Source: Methylomonas koyamae (GTDB taxonomy: Bacteria; Pseudomonadota; Gammaproteobacteria; Methylococcales; Methylomonadaceae). From it: DNA of 64,000 nucleotides. This document shows, one piece after another, positions 20,674-29,141 of the stretch; the first letter of the stretch is position 1; each line of letters starts with the position of its first letter. The notes under the pieces are model-generated. The model ran no database searches. It worked only from the letters and a program-made list of their open reading frames with translations, and was not told the DNA's origin. The translations under genes and the position numbers were made by a program. The stretch is from assembly GCF_006483455.1 (NCBI RefSeq), contig NZ_PPPU01000028.1, positions 113,457-177,456 of the forward strand, in the 5' to 3' direction.

Positions 20674-21107
20674 AAGAGATCATCATCAACCAGCCGCATT
20701 TGCAAAGTTTTCAGCAAAAATGCGCGTCGGTCTTCATGGCTTTCATGAGTTGGGCGTTGTGGCTGTATTTTTTGTGGCCACTGTTCACTTTGGCGGCTTG
20801 GCTGATGGGCTTGAAAAGCTTGTCGGACGAGATCCGCTGGTTCGGCGGATACAAAACCTTGCTGGAACTGCTCGAGCTCTACGGCGAGATCGTGCTGGCG
20901 ATAGCGCTGTTCTGGCTGTGTTGGACTGTGTTGCTGTCCTGGCGGCATTCGGTGGTGGCGCCGAAACGCACCGCACCCGTTACCGATCAGCAATTGGCGG
21001 TTGCGTTTAAAGTCGATTTGGCCGGACTGGGTAAAGCTCGGACGGGTAACAAATTGACGGTACATTTCGACGAACATGCCGGAATAACCGCGATTCACCA
21101 CGACTGA
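20670..21107 (+). CDS. pgaD: PgaD, accessory subunit of PNAG synthase
   Basis: This 145-residue protein has two transmembrane helices (about residues 23-45 and 62-85), the hallmark of PgaD. It starts at the ATG at 20670, overlapping the pgaC stop. The N-terminus is short and cytoplasmic, and the C-terminal polar tail (TDQQLAVAFKVDLAGLGKAR) follows the second helix. In E. coli PgaD binds cyclic di-GMP jointly with PgaC and stabilises it. Sequence similarity in this family is weak, so the call rests on position, size and topology. Confidence 0.82.
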   Translation: MKEIIINQPHLQSFQQKCASVFMAFMSWALWLYFLWPLFTLAAWLMGLKSLSDEIRWFGGYKTLLELLELYGEIVLAIALFWLCWTVLLSWRHSVVAPKRTAPVTDQQLAVAFKVDLAGLGKARTGNKLTVHFDEHAGITAIHHD

Positions 21108-21185
21108 CGCGGTTACCATTTCGTCACTGCGTTTTTCTAGCGGTTGGTGTTAAACTGCATGGAGCGTATTTATGGACTTGGGATT

Positions 21186-21710
21186 ATGCAACTGGCAATT
21201 ACCGTATTGGGAGAAAAGTCGAACGGTTTTCTTGGGGAAATATTGTCGGCGCTGAGTGCTTGCCAATGCAGCGTGCTGGAGCTGCGCACCTCCAATCTGA
21301 CCGAGCTTACCGCCGCCTATCTGTTGATCGACGGCAATTGGAACCATATCGCCAAGCTGGAAGGCATGCTGGATGCGATCAAAACCCGTCTGGAAATCCA
21401 GATGAACTTCCTGCGGCCGAGCCAGGAGCCGCAAGCGATCGAAGGCGTACCGTACACGCTGGAAACCATCTCCGTCGACAAAAGCGACATCCTGTTTGCC
21501 GTGACCTCCTTCCTGTTGGATCGCGGTATCTGTATCGAGGAAATCTCGGCTAGCCGGCACAACGCGGCTTTTTTCAATACCGCGGTATTTTCGACCAAAT
21601 TCATCCTGTTGGTACCGCCGTCGGTGCGGATTCTATCCTTGCGCGAAGAATTTCTGGATTTTTGCGACAGCTTGAACATCGATGCCATTCTCGAACCCGT
21701 TAAAAGGTGA
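21186..21710 (+). CDS. GcvR-like double ACT-domain protein
   Basis: The 174-residue protein consists of two ACT-type modules (residues about 1-80 and 90-170), as in the glycine cleavage regulator GcvR: MQLAITVLGEKSNGFLGEIL and VDKSDILFAVTSFLLDRGIC. Such proteins bind amino acids; E. coli GcvR sequesters the activator GcvA. I prefer the ATG at 21186 because the ACT fold begins there; an ATG at 21159 and a TTG at 21144 are possible. It precedes bcp by 4 bases, an arrangement common in Gammaproteobacteria. No gcvA or gcvTHP genes are in the window, so the target is unknown. Confidence 0.75.
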   Translation: MQLAITVLGEKSNGFLGEILSALSACQCSVLELRTSNLTELTAAYLLIDGNWNHIAKLEGMLDAIKTRLEIQMNFLRPSQEPQAIEGVPYTLETISVDKSDILFAVTSFLLDRGICIEEISASRHNAAFFNTAVFSTKFILLVPPSVRILSLREEFLDFCDSLNIDAILEPVKR

Positions 21711-21714
21711 TTTC

Positions 21715-22182
21715 ATGACCGCCATAGCTATCGGCACTGCCGTCCCCGATTTCGAAGTAGCCGCCACCGGCGACAAATCCGTCAAACTCAGCGATTATCG
21801 CGGTAAAAAAATCGTGCTGTATTTTTACCCGAAAGACAACACGCCGGGCTGCACCCAGGAGGGCCAGGCCTTTCGGGACAATATCGGCCAATTCGAAGCG
21901 CTGAATACGGTGGTGTTGGGCGTATCGCGCGATAGCGTCAAGGTCCACGAAGGCTTTAAATGCAAACAAGCGTTTCCGTTCGATTTGTTGTCCGACCAGG
22001 ACGAAAGCCTGTGCGGTTTGTTCGACGTGATTAAAATCAAGAATATGTACGGCAAGCAAGTGCAAGGTATTGAGCGCAGCACGTTTCTGATCGACGAGAA
22101 CGGCGTGCTGGTCAAAGAATGGCGTAAGGTGCAGGTCAAAGTCCACGTAGCCGAGGTGCTGGATTTTCTCCAATCGCTTTGA
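21715..22182 (+). CDS. bcp: Thioredoxin-dependent peroxiredoxin Bcp (PrxQ type)
   Basis: The 155-residue protein is a PrxQ/Bcp thiol peroxidase. The peroxidatic motif FYPKDNTPGCTQEG holds the reactive Cys near residue 46, with a second Cys (Q-E-G-Q-A-F region to CKQAF) available for resolution. It reduces hydrogen peroxide and organic hydroperoxides in the cytoplasm using thioredoxin. The ATG at 21715 follows a good ribosome site (AAAGGTGA). It is coupled to the GcvR-like gene. Useful defence in an organism that oxidises methane or methanol, but otherwise ordinary. Confidence 0.94.
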   Translation: MTAIAIGTAVPDFEVAATGDKSVKLSDYRGKKIVLYFYPKDNTPGCTQEGQAFRDNIGQFEALNTVVLGVSRDSVKVHEGFKCKQAFPFDLLSDQDESLCGLFDVIKIKNMYGKQVQGIERSTFLIDENGVLVKEWRKVQVKVHVAEVLDFLQSL

Positions 22183-22236
22183 CCTCAATGGTGGCTCTTT
22201 GCAAGCCGTGCGTTGCCATTTTTTCTGCTACCGGTG

Positions 22237-22299
22237 TCAGTCTAGGTCGTCTTTTTTGTCTAACGCACGCGCTATCGGTTTTTTGTTTTTCGAAGCCAT
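22237..22299 (-). CDS. Possible very small basic protein (20 residues)
   Basis: On the minus strand an ATG at 22299 opens a 20-codon frame encoding MASKNKKPIARALDKKDDLD. The upstream context (GAAGGGTTTAAGGCC) has a purine-rich stretch that could bind ribosomes. The residues form a charged Lys/Asp pattern not expected of random sequence in a GC-rich genome. The in-frame codons just upstream also look coding (NPERIEGFKA) up to a stop at about 22343-22345. I do not recognise it. It may be a real small protein or the tail of a decayed gene. Confidence 0.25.
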   Translation of the reverse strand: MASKNKKPIARALDKKDDLD

Positions 22300-22389
22300 G
22301 GCCTTAAACCCTTCAATCCGCTCAGGATTGTGAACTCCGGCTTATTTGGGCGATAATGCCCAAGCTAATTAATCATTTGGACCACGTTT

Positions 22390-22629
22390 ATGAACGAAAT
22401 GCTGTCTTCGGGTATTGAGTTGATGCTAATCGGCATGGGGATGGTTTATGCCTTTTTGGCGATGCTGGTGGTTGCGATCAATACCATGAGTAATCTGGTC
22501 CGGCGCTATTTTCCGGAGGTTCCGTCCAAATTTCCCGAACAGCCGGTTGTCGCCGGTAACGATAAAGCGGTGGTTGCCGCGATCACCGCCGCAGTTCTGC
22601 AGTACCGCGAAAAGCATAAAAACGGATAG
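22390..22629 (+). CDS. oadG: Oxaloacetate decarboxylase gamma subunit
   Basis: The 79-residue protein has one N-terminal transmembrane helix (GIELMLIGMGMVYAFLAMLV) and a short polar C-terminus. This is typical of OadG, which anchors the alpha and beta subunits and binds zinc near its end. It begins the oadGAB operon on the plus strand. Size, topology and position before oadA support the call; sequence conservation of the family is low. Confidence 0.85.
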   Translation: MNEMLSSGIELMLIGMGMVYAFLAMLVVAINTMSNLVRRYFPEVPSKFPEQPVVAGNDKAVVAAITAAVLQYREKHKNG

Positions 22630-22684
22630 TTACCCACAAGGTAAGATCTGTTACGACCCAAAAAAGTCATTAGGAGAGTAAAGA

Positions 22685-24481
22685 GTGGAAAAGGTAAACA
22701 AGCCCCTGGGAATTACTGAGGTGGTATTACGCGACGCCCATCAGTCAATTCTGGCGACCAGGCTGCGTATCGAAGACATGCTACCGATTTGCGAGCAGCT
22801 CGATCAGATCGGTTATTGGTCGATCGAATCCTGGGGTGGCGCGACCTTCGACGCTTGCATTCGCTACTTGGGCGAGGATCCTTGGGAACGGTTGCGTTTA
22901 CTGAAGCAAGCCATGCCCAATACGCCGCAGCAAATGCTGTTTCGCGGCCAAAATATCCTGGGGTACCGCCATTACGCCGACGATGTGGTCGATAAATTCG
23001 TCGAGCGTTGCGTGGTCAACGGTATTGACGTATTCCGGATTTTCGATGCGATGAACGATATGCGCAACATCGAGAGAGCCATCAAGGCGGTGCTGAATAC
23101 CGATGCCCATGCCCAAGGTACGATTTCCTACACCACCAGCCCGGTGCATACCATCAAAAAGTGGGTAGAGCAGGGCAAGCTGATCGAGGATATGGGGGCG
23201 CATTCGATCTGCATTAAAGACATGGCCGGTTTGCTGACCCCATACGACGCCTACGACCTGATCGGCAAATTGAAGAAGGCTGTGGCGATCCCGGTACATC
23301 TGCATTGCCACGCCACCACCGGATTGAGCGTTGCGACCTGTATCAAGGCTGTGGAAGCCGGCGTCGATAATGTCGACACCGCAATCTCTTCGCTGAGTAT
23401 GACTTACGGCCATACGCCGACCGAAACCATCGTCGCGGCATTGGCCGGACAGAAACGCGACACCGGTCTGGATTTGGCCAGGCTGGAAAAAGTCGCGGCT
23501 TATTTCCGCGAAGTGCGGAAAAAATATGCGCAGTTCGAAGGCAGCCTGAAAGGGGTCGATAGCCGTATTTTGGTATCGCAAGTACCGGGCGGCATGCTGA
23601 CCAATATGGAAAGCCAGTTGAAGGAGCAGGGCGCGGCCGACCGTTTCGATGCGGTACTGCAGGAAATCCCGTTGGTACGCAAAGATTTGGGTTACATCCC
23701 GCTGGTGACGCCGACTTCGCAAATCGTCGGCACCCAGGCCGTATTGAATGTTCTGGCCGGCGAGCGTTACAAAACCATCAGCAAAGAGACGGCCGGCGTG
23801 TTACGCGGCGAGTATGGCGCGACTCCGGCACCAGTGGATAAAGAGTTGCAGGCACGAGTGTTGAACGGTGCCGAACCGATCGATTGCCGGCCGGCGGATT
23901 TGTTGGAGCCGGAAATGGCTAAGCTGGTAGCGGAAGTCAAGGCGAAAGCACAGGCCGAAGGCGTCAAGTTGGCCGACAATGTCGAAGAAGATGCCCTGAT
24001 CGATGGCCTGTTCGCGCAAGTGGGCTGGAAATTCATCCAGAATCGGGGCAATCCGACCGCATTCGAGCCGGCACCTGGAGCGGAGCCGGCCTCTGTTACC
24101 GTGCCGGCTGCCGCAAAATCGGCGGGCGAAGCCGAAACTTACACTGTGAATGTGGATGGCAAAAATTACCATGTCGCAATCGCACCGGGCAACGGCGAAA
24201 TTGTGGTGAAGCCGTCCTCGGCATTGGAAAACGGTCCGATGTTGGCCTCGACCGCGCCGATCGTCAGCGGCAGCGGCGTCGTCGAGTCGCCCTTGGCTGG
24301 TGTGGTATTGAAAGTGAATGTCAACGTCGGCTCCCATCTGTCCGAAGGCGACGTCGTGTTAATCATGGAAGCCATGAAAATGGAAACCGAAATTCGCGCC
24401 AAAGTCGCCGGTATCGTTAGCGCCGTCAACGTGCGCCAAGGTGACTCGGTAGCGGTGGGCGACGTCCTGGTCACGTTATAA
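22685..24481 (+). CDS. oadA: Oxaloacetate decarboxylase alpha subunit (biotin carrier)
   Basis: The 598-residue protein carries a carboxyltransferase TIM barrel at residues about 1-270 ([18 protein letters not shown] and metal-site segment [11 protein letters not shown]), the conserved PYC/OADA domain at about 285-440, and a biotinyl domain at the C-terminus with the biotin site EAMKMETEI (Lys about 50 residues from the end). An Ala/Pro-rich linker precedes the biotinyl domain. It transfers carboxylate from oxaloacetate to biotin; the beta subunit then decarboxylates it. It may be replaced by pyruvate carboxylase-like use in some species. An AGGAGAG ribosome site lies before its GTG start. 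Confidence 0.94.
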   Translation: MEKVNKPLGITEVVLRDAHQSILATRLRIEDMLPICEQLDQIGYWSIESWGGATFDACIRYLGEDPWERLRLLKQAMPNTPQQMLFRGQNILGYRHYADDVVDKFVERCVVNGIDVFRIFDAMNDMRNIERAIKAVLNTDAHAQGTISYTTSPVHTIKKWVEQGKLIEDMGAHSICIKDMAGLLTPYDAYDLIGKLKKAVAIPVHLHCHATTGLSVATCIKAVEAGVDNVDTAISSLSMTYGHTPTETIVAALAGQKRDTGLDLARLEKVAAYFREVRKKYAQFEGSLKGVDSRILVSQVPGGMLTNMESQLKEQGAADRFDAVLQEIPLVRKDLGYIPLVTPTSQIVGTQAVLNVLAGERYKTISKETAGVLRGEYGATPAPVDKELQARVLNGAEPIDCRPADLLEPEMAKLVAEVKAKAQAEGVKLADNVEEDALIDGLFAQVGWKFIQNRGNPTAFEPAPGAEPASVTVPAAAKSAGEAETYTVNVDGKNYHVAIAPGNGEIVVKPSSALENGPMLASTAPIVSGSGVVESPLAGVVLKVNVNVGSHLSEGDVVLIMEAMKMETEIRAKVAGIVSAVNVRQGDSVAVGDVLVTL

Positions 24482-24505
24482 ACGCCTAAGATTTAACTTG
24501 CTCCG

Positions 24506-24526
24506 GCCGTCCGCAGTGCGGGCGGC
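24506..24526 (+). other. Hairpin between oadA and oadB
   Basis: GCCGTCCGC (24506-24514) and GCGGGCGGC (24518-24526) can pair with one wobble around a 3-base loop. No U-run follows, so it is not a classic terminator. Inside the 116-base oadA-oadB gap it could stabilise the message or tune the ratio of subunits. Confidence 0.4.
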
Positions 24527-24597
24527 TAAAGCCCAATTTAAACTCGACGGCATGTCGCAATGGTGTCGTCAGCCAACCAAATCGAATAAATCAAGCC

Positions 24598-25725
24598 ATG
24601 GAAAATCTCCGACTCTTGTGGGAAAGCACCGGTATTTACAACATTACCCAACCGCAGATCATCATGATGGCGGTGGGATTCCTGTTGTTATACCTGGCGA
24701 TTAAAAAAGGCTTCGAACCGCTATTGTTGTTACCGATCGGTTTCGGCGCGGTACTGAGCAATATTCCGGTGGCGGGCATGGTCGACGAGGGCGGTATTCT
24801 TTATTACATGTATGGAGGTATCAAGGCCGGTGTATTTCCGCTGTTGATATTCATGGGCGTCGGGGCGATGACCGATTTCGGGCCGATGCTGGCGAATCCG
24901 AAAACGCTGTTTCTGGGTGCGGCGGCCCAGTTCGGTATTTTTGCCACGTTGTTCGGCGCGCTGGCTTTGAATGCGGTGCCGGGTATGGCGTTCAGTTTGA
25001 AGGAAGCGGCAGCGATTGCGATCATCGGCGGTGCCGACGGCCCGACTGCAATCTATGTTGCCTCCAAACTGGCACCCGAATTATTGGGTGCGATTGCGGT
25101 TGCCGCATACTCCTATATGGCGTTGGTACCGTTGATCCAGCCGCCGATCATGCGGGCATTGACTAGCGAGGAGGAACGCCGCATTGAGATGCAACAACTC
25201 CGCACTGTCGGAAAGGCCGAGAAAGTCGTGTTTCCGTTGATGCTGCTGATTTTAACGGCGCTGTTGCTGCCGTCTGCAGCGCCGTTGGTCGGCATGTTTT
25301 GCTTGGGTAACCTGATGAACGCGACCGGCGTGGTCGATCGACTCAGCAAAACCGCGCAGAATGAATTGATCAACATTGTTACGATTTTCCTGGGCTTGTC
25401 GGTCGGTTCCAAGCTTAGCGCCGAGGCGTTTTTGAAAGTACAAACCTTGGGCATCCTGGGCTTGGGCGCCGTCGCCTTTGCGATCGGTACCGCCAGCGGC
25501 GTCATCATGGCTAAAATCATGAATCGTTTCAGCAGCACGCCGATCAATCCCTTAATCGGCGCGGCAGGCGTTTCCGCGGTGCCGATGGCAGCCCGCGTCG
25601 CCAACAAAATCGGTCTGGAAAGCAATCCGCACAACTTCCTGCTGATGCATGCTATGGGGCCCAACGTAGCCGGCGTGATCGGTTCCGCAGTGGCGGCCGG
25701 GGTTTTGTTGAGTTTGGTGCGTTAG
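24598..25725 (+). CDS. oadB: Oxaloacetate decarboxylase beta subunit, Na+-pumping
   Basis: The 375-residue integral membrane protein is a full-length OadB. It decarboxylates carboxybiotin and couples that to sodium export. Conserved segments include [17 protein letters not shown], the [21 protein letters not shown] stretch with the Asp implicated in Na+ transport, and [17 protein letters not shown] in the last third. It follows oadA on the plus strand with a 116-base gap. With oadG and oadA it makes the complete pump, so this organism can build a sodium gradient from oxaloacetate, or run the reaction for anaplerotic balance. Confidence 0.94.
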   Translation: MENLRLLWESTGIYNITQPQIIMMAVGFLLLYLAIKKGFEPLLLLPIGFGAVLSNIPVAGMVDEGGILYYMYGGIKAGVFPLLIFMGVGAMTDFGPMLANPKTLFLGAAAQFGIFATLFGALALNAVPGMAFSLKEAAAIAIIGGADGPTAIYVASKLAPELLGAIAVAAYSYMALVPLIQPPIMRALTSEEERRIEMQQLRTVGKAEKVVFPLMLLILTALLLPSAAPLVGMFCLGNLMNATGVVDRLSKTAQNELINIVTIFLGLSVGSKLSAEAFLKVQTLGILGLGAVAFAIGTASGVIMAKIMNRFSSTPINPLIGAAGVSAVPMAARVANKIGLESNPHNFLLMHAMGPNVAGVIGSAVAAGVLLSLVR

Positions 25726-25748
25726 CTCTGTCAGGCGGGATCGAATTC

Positions 25749-25904
25749 AGGGAATCTCCAAAATTCATTCGTTTTTTTAACGAGAGCTGGGCGGGGAAGT
25801 AGGCTGCCGATTTAATTCACAATCATTCCTTTGCCTGTATGTGCTTCCGGTATTTTGTGCCGGGGTTTGGGGGATGAAGCTTTTAATGGTTTTAGAGATT
25901 CCCT
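25749..25904. repeat. Inverted repeat bracketing the intergenic region before the glycan cluster
   Basis: AGGGAATCTC at 25749-25758 is perfectly complementary to GAGATTCCCT at 25895-25904. The match continues imperfectly inward (AAAA/TTTT after one mismatch). The two arms bound a 136-base non-coding segment that ends 3 bases before the ATG of the first glycosyltransferase. The right arm therefore occupies the ribosome-binding region of that gene. It could be a boundary mark of inserted DNA or a regulatory structure. Confidence 0.55.
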
Positions 25905-25907
25905 AGA

Positions 25908-27119
25908 ATGAGCGACCAGCTTAAGGACGCTAAGCGTACCAAAGTACTCTGGCTCACTTCGAGCTACCCCCGCAACGAAGACGATAGCGCTTCGATATTC
26001 CTGCGCTACTTGGCGGAAGCGCTGGCAAACCGAGAACTGGATTTATTGGTTCTCGCTCCCGATCATCCCGAAGTACGCCCGTTTCCCCAACCATCCGGGT
26101 TGGTTTGTCGCCATTTCCGTTATTTTTTTCCGCGCCGTCTACAATTGTTAGCGTATGGCTCCGGAATCCTGCCAAACCTGCGCGCAGCACCCTGGCTGTA
26201 TTTGCAGGTGCCTTTTTTTATATTGTCGATGTTCATTGCCGCAGCATGGACGCTACTTAAGCAGCGTCCAGCATTGATTCACGCGCATTGGATATTTCCG
26301 CAAGGTACTGTGGCAGTGTTGTTGGGGAAGTTGTTTCGGATACCGGTGATAGTGACTGCTCATGGTAGTGATGCATTTCTACTAAAAGGAAGAGTTATCG
26401 GTTTATTGAAACGCTGGACGGTAAAACAATGCCCTATTTGGACGAGCAACTCACGGGCGACCTCCGGTGCCGTCGAATTCGACGAATTGTCTGAACCGCA
26501 TATTATTCCAATGGGCGTTGACTATCAGCGTTTTGTGTTAGGTGATCGTAAGTCAATTACAAAGCAACATAAATTAATTTTGTTGTTTGTTGGGCGCTTG
26601 GTTGAAACTAAGGGAGTAGCTAATTTATTAAAAGCTTACGCCCTATTGTCCGAGGATTTGCGAGTTAGAACCGAATTATGGATTATAGGCGATGGAGAGG
26701 AGATCGAACGATTAAAATCGTTAGCGATTAACTATAGAATAAACGATAAGGTCGTTTTCTTGGGAAGGTTGCCGAATGACAAATTGCCTGATTATTATGC
26801 GGCAGCGGATATTTTTGTTTCCCCGTCTATGATTGAAGGACAAGGGGTGACATTTTTGGAGGCGCTAGCCAGTGGCGTACCAATTATCTGCTCTAATGTT
26901 GGAGGTATTGGGGAAATTATAAAACATGGAGAAACAGGTTTACTTGTAAGCCCCAATGATGTTCACGAGCTTTCGGAAGCGATTAATAGATTGATAACCG
27001 ATAGAGATTTGAGAATTAATTTGAGCAAAACCGGTAAAAAAACTGCTGAAGCCTATGATTGGCAATCTATTGCGGAACAATTCATCTCGTTGTATAGCAG
27101 TATCTTGGACTCCCCCTAA
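25908..27119 (+). CDS. Glycosyltransferase family 4
   Basis: The 403-residue protein is a GT-B fold glycosyltransferase. The N-terminal half contains the acceptor domain (LWLTSSYPRNEDDSASIFLR; HAHWIFPQGTVAVLLGK). The GT4 donor domain begins near residue 220 (LILLFVGRLVETKGVANLLK) and holds the nucleotide-sugar motif DIFVSPSMIEGQGVTFLEAL, with the E-x7-E pattern. It is the first gene of the glycan cluster. The base composition changes within the gene: the first 450 bases resemble the GC-rich flank, the rest is AT-rich. Sugar specificity is unknown. Confidence 0.9.
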   Translation: MSDQLKDAKRTKVLWLTSSYPRNEDDSASIFLRYLAEALANRELDLLVLAPDHPEVRPFPQPSGLVCRHFRYFFPRRLQLLAYGSGILPNLRAAPWLYLQVPFFILSMFIAAAWTLLKQRPALIHAHWIFPQGTVAVLLGKLFRIPVIVTAHGSDAFLLKGRVIGLLKRWTVKQCPIWTSNSRATSGAVEFDELSEPHIIPMGVDYQRFVLGDRKSITKQHKLILLFVGRLVETKGVANLLKAYALLSEDLRVRTELWIIGDGEEIERLKSLAINYRINDKVVFLGRLPNDKLPDYYAAADIFVSPSMIEGQGVTFLEALASGVPIICSNVGGIGEIIKHGETGLLVSPNDVHELSEAINRLITDRDLRINLSKTGKKTAEAYDWQSIAEQFISLYSSILDSP

Positions 27120-27142
27120 TTTAGGTCGTAGTGGTTTAGTGG

Positions 27143-28216
27143 ATGAAAATATATTTTTTATGCAAACGCTACTATACAAATAAAGACCTCATCAATGATC
27201 GTTTCGGTCGGCTCTATCACTTACCTAAACAGTTGTCTGAGCACGGCCATAGTGTTGTAGTCAACGCCTTCGATTATCGGAATCGGACTGATTTATTTGT
27301 CGCAGATAACGGGGTTTCATTTCAAACCATTCCTCTAAGGCCCGCTAACTTAATTTGCGAAATTTTGCGGATTTATTCGCTTGTTAGGAATATAAATCCG
27401 GACGTGATTATCGCCAGTGGTGATATCTATATCGGATTGATTGGGCTTCTGCTGGCCCGTAGATTGAGGATAAAGTTTGTATACGATGTGTACGACTATT
27501 ATCCGGCTTTTCGAATCAACAGATTGCCAGGATTGAAAGCGGTATTTAATTATGTTGTAAGAAAATCCAGTCTGGTTACTTGCGCTAGCCAATCGTTACA
27601 GCGCTGGGTCAAAAGTGGGGTTAATCAACGTACATTATTGATTGAGAATGGTGTTGATCGAAATGTATTTTCAGTTGGCGATCGCGTTGAAGCTAGGCTT
27701 AAACTAAATTTCCCCTTAAACAAAGAGGTGATCGGCTATTTTGGCTCGATAAATTCGGCGAGAGGTCCACTTTTGATTGAAGCTTGCAGACTCTTAAGAA
27801 AAACTAAACCCAACTTACATCTTATATTTGCTGGACGCGTAGATGGAGTCGATTTCAGCGAGAACTGGATTAAATACTACGGAGAATTACCTCAATCATC
27901 CGTACCAAATTTAATTCATGCTTGCGATGTTGTTGTCGTGCCATACGCAAGTGATCAGTTCAATTCTATGTCAGGTGCTTGCAAAATCGCCGAATACCTT
28001 GCATGCGGTAAACCGGTAGTTGCTACAAGGGTCTCTGATCATGCAGAAGTATTCAAAGACGCGCCAACATCCCTATGCGAGCCTATTGCAGACGACATGG
28101 CTCGCGCAATTTCATCGCAACTAGAACACCCGGAAATTGTGGCGTATCCCGTGGTTTTGGATTGGCAGTCGATCGGACAGAAACTTAATCAAGAATTGGC
28201 TAAGCTTGCGCCATGA
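27143..28216 (+). CDS. Glycosyltransferase, GT-B fold (family 4-like)
   Basis: The 357-residue protein shows GT-B features. The N-terminal domain includes the conserved stretch FVYDVYDYYPAFR. The C-terminal donor-binding domain starts around residue 190 (KEVIGYFGSINSARGPLLIE) and has the motif VVVPYASDQFNSMSGACKIAEYLACGKPV with its conserved Glu. It probably adds one sugar to the lipid-linked repeat. It follows the first glycosyltransferase by 23 bases and ends in an ATGA overlap with the next gene. Substrate unknown. Confidence 0.85.
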   Translation: MKIYFLCKRYYTNKDLINDRFGRLYHLPKQLSEHGHSVVVNAFDYRNRTDLFVADNGVSFQTIPLRPANLICEILRIYSLVRNINPDVIIASGDIYIGLIGLLLARRLRIKFVYDVYDYYPAFRINRLPGLKAVFNYVVRKSSLVTCASQSLQRWVKSGVNQRTLLIENGVDRNVFSVGDRVEARLKLNFPLNKEVIGYFGSINSARGPLLIEACRLLRKTKPNLHLIFAGRVDGVDFSENWIKYYGELPQSSVPNLIHACDVVVVPYASDQFNSMSGACKIAEYLACGKPVVATRVSDHAEVFKDAPTSLCEPIADDMARAISSQLEHPEIVAYPVVLDWQSIGQKLNQELAKLAP

Positions 28217-29082
28217 ACCGGCTTTTCATTGTCATCACAGACTTCAACGGATTTGCCCAGACACGTCGTTGCCTGGATGCCTTATATAAAAGCACATACA
28301 AAGACTTCACCGTGTTGGTGGTGGACCACGGCACAACAGAAGAGACGCGGACTGGATTGCAGAATGATTATCCTTGCGTGATTCGTTTACCGGGACCCTC
28401 AAGTCTTTGGTGGGCGGGAGCGAATAATTTAGGTATACGGTTCGCCATGGATAAGGGTGCAGATTTAATTATGCTGCTGAATAACGATTGTTATGTGACG
28501 CCTGAAACGATTCAACAATTAGTTGATAATTTGAGAAACAAATCCGGTGCAATTATTGCTCCGATACAGCGAGACTGGCCTACTGGTGGTATTATCAGTA
28601 TTAATCCTAGGCATAATTTCCTATTAGGATTTCCTACAATTGGAGGGCTAAAAAGTCCGGTTGGAGCGGGGCTAGGTGAAGTTATATCGGTAGACCTGAT
28701 TATAGGTGGCCGCGGTGTCATCATTCCTAAGCATATATTTTCGAAAATTGGTTTGTTCAACGAAACTCAATTGCCACATTATGGGGCCGATCATGATTTT
28801 TATATTCGAGTGAAGAAAAAATTTGCTTTATATGTGTCGTTAAATGCCTATGTTGATGTGGATCCCGCTCAAACCAGTTTGGCTGCTAATATATGTGAGA
28901 TTGGCTTTGAAACTTTTATTCGAACTTTGATAGATCGAAGATCTCATAGAAATATATACGATATTTCTGTTTTGTTTAAACTCCATTATCCCCTGCCTCG
29001 TTTTTATTTAACTGGGGTTGTGTTTTATTATATTAGATATTTTTGTGTTTATTTTGTTAATAGATATATATTGGTTAGATAA
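28213..29082 (+). CDS. Glycosyltransferase family 2
   Basis: The 289-residue GT-A fold enzyme shows VVDHGTTEETR in the nucleotide-binding region and the metal-binding equivalent LIMLLNNDCYVTPE near residue 95, as in rhamnosyltransferase-like GT2 enzymes where DxD is replaced by NND. A later GADHDFYIRVKK segment carries the likely catalytic Asp. The C-terminal 40 residues are hydrophobic and aromatic (YLTGVVFYYIRYFCVYFVNR), which suggests membrane association. It is translationally coupled to the upstream gene. Confidence 0.87.
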   Translation: MNRLFIVITDFNGFAQTRRCLDALYKSTYKDFTVLVVDHGTTEETRTGLQNDYPCVIRLPGPSSLWWAGANNLGIRFAMDKGADLIMLLNNDCYVTPETIQQLVDNLRNKSGAIIAPIQRDWPTGGIISINPRHNFLLGFPTIGGLKSPVGAGLGEVISVDLIIGGRGVIIPKHIFSKIGLFNETQLPHYGADHDFYIRVKKKFALYVSLNAYVDVDPAQTSLAANICEIGFETFIRTLIDRRSHRNIYDISVLFKLHYPLPRFYLTGVVFYYIRYFCVYFVNRYILVR

Positions 29083-29141
29083 GGATTTTTGTTTGTTTGA
29101 TTCGGGAGCGGTCTCTCAAGTCTACTTGCTAGGTATAGGCG

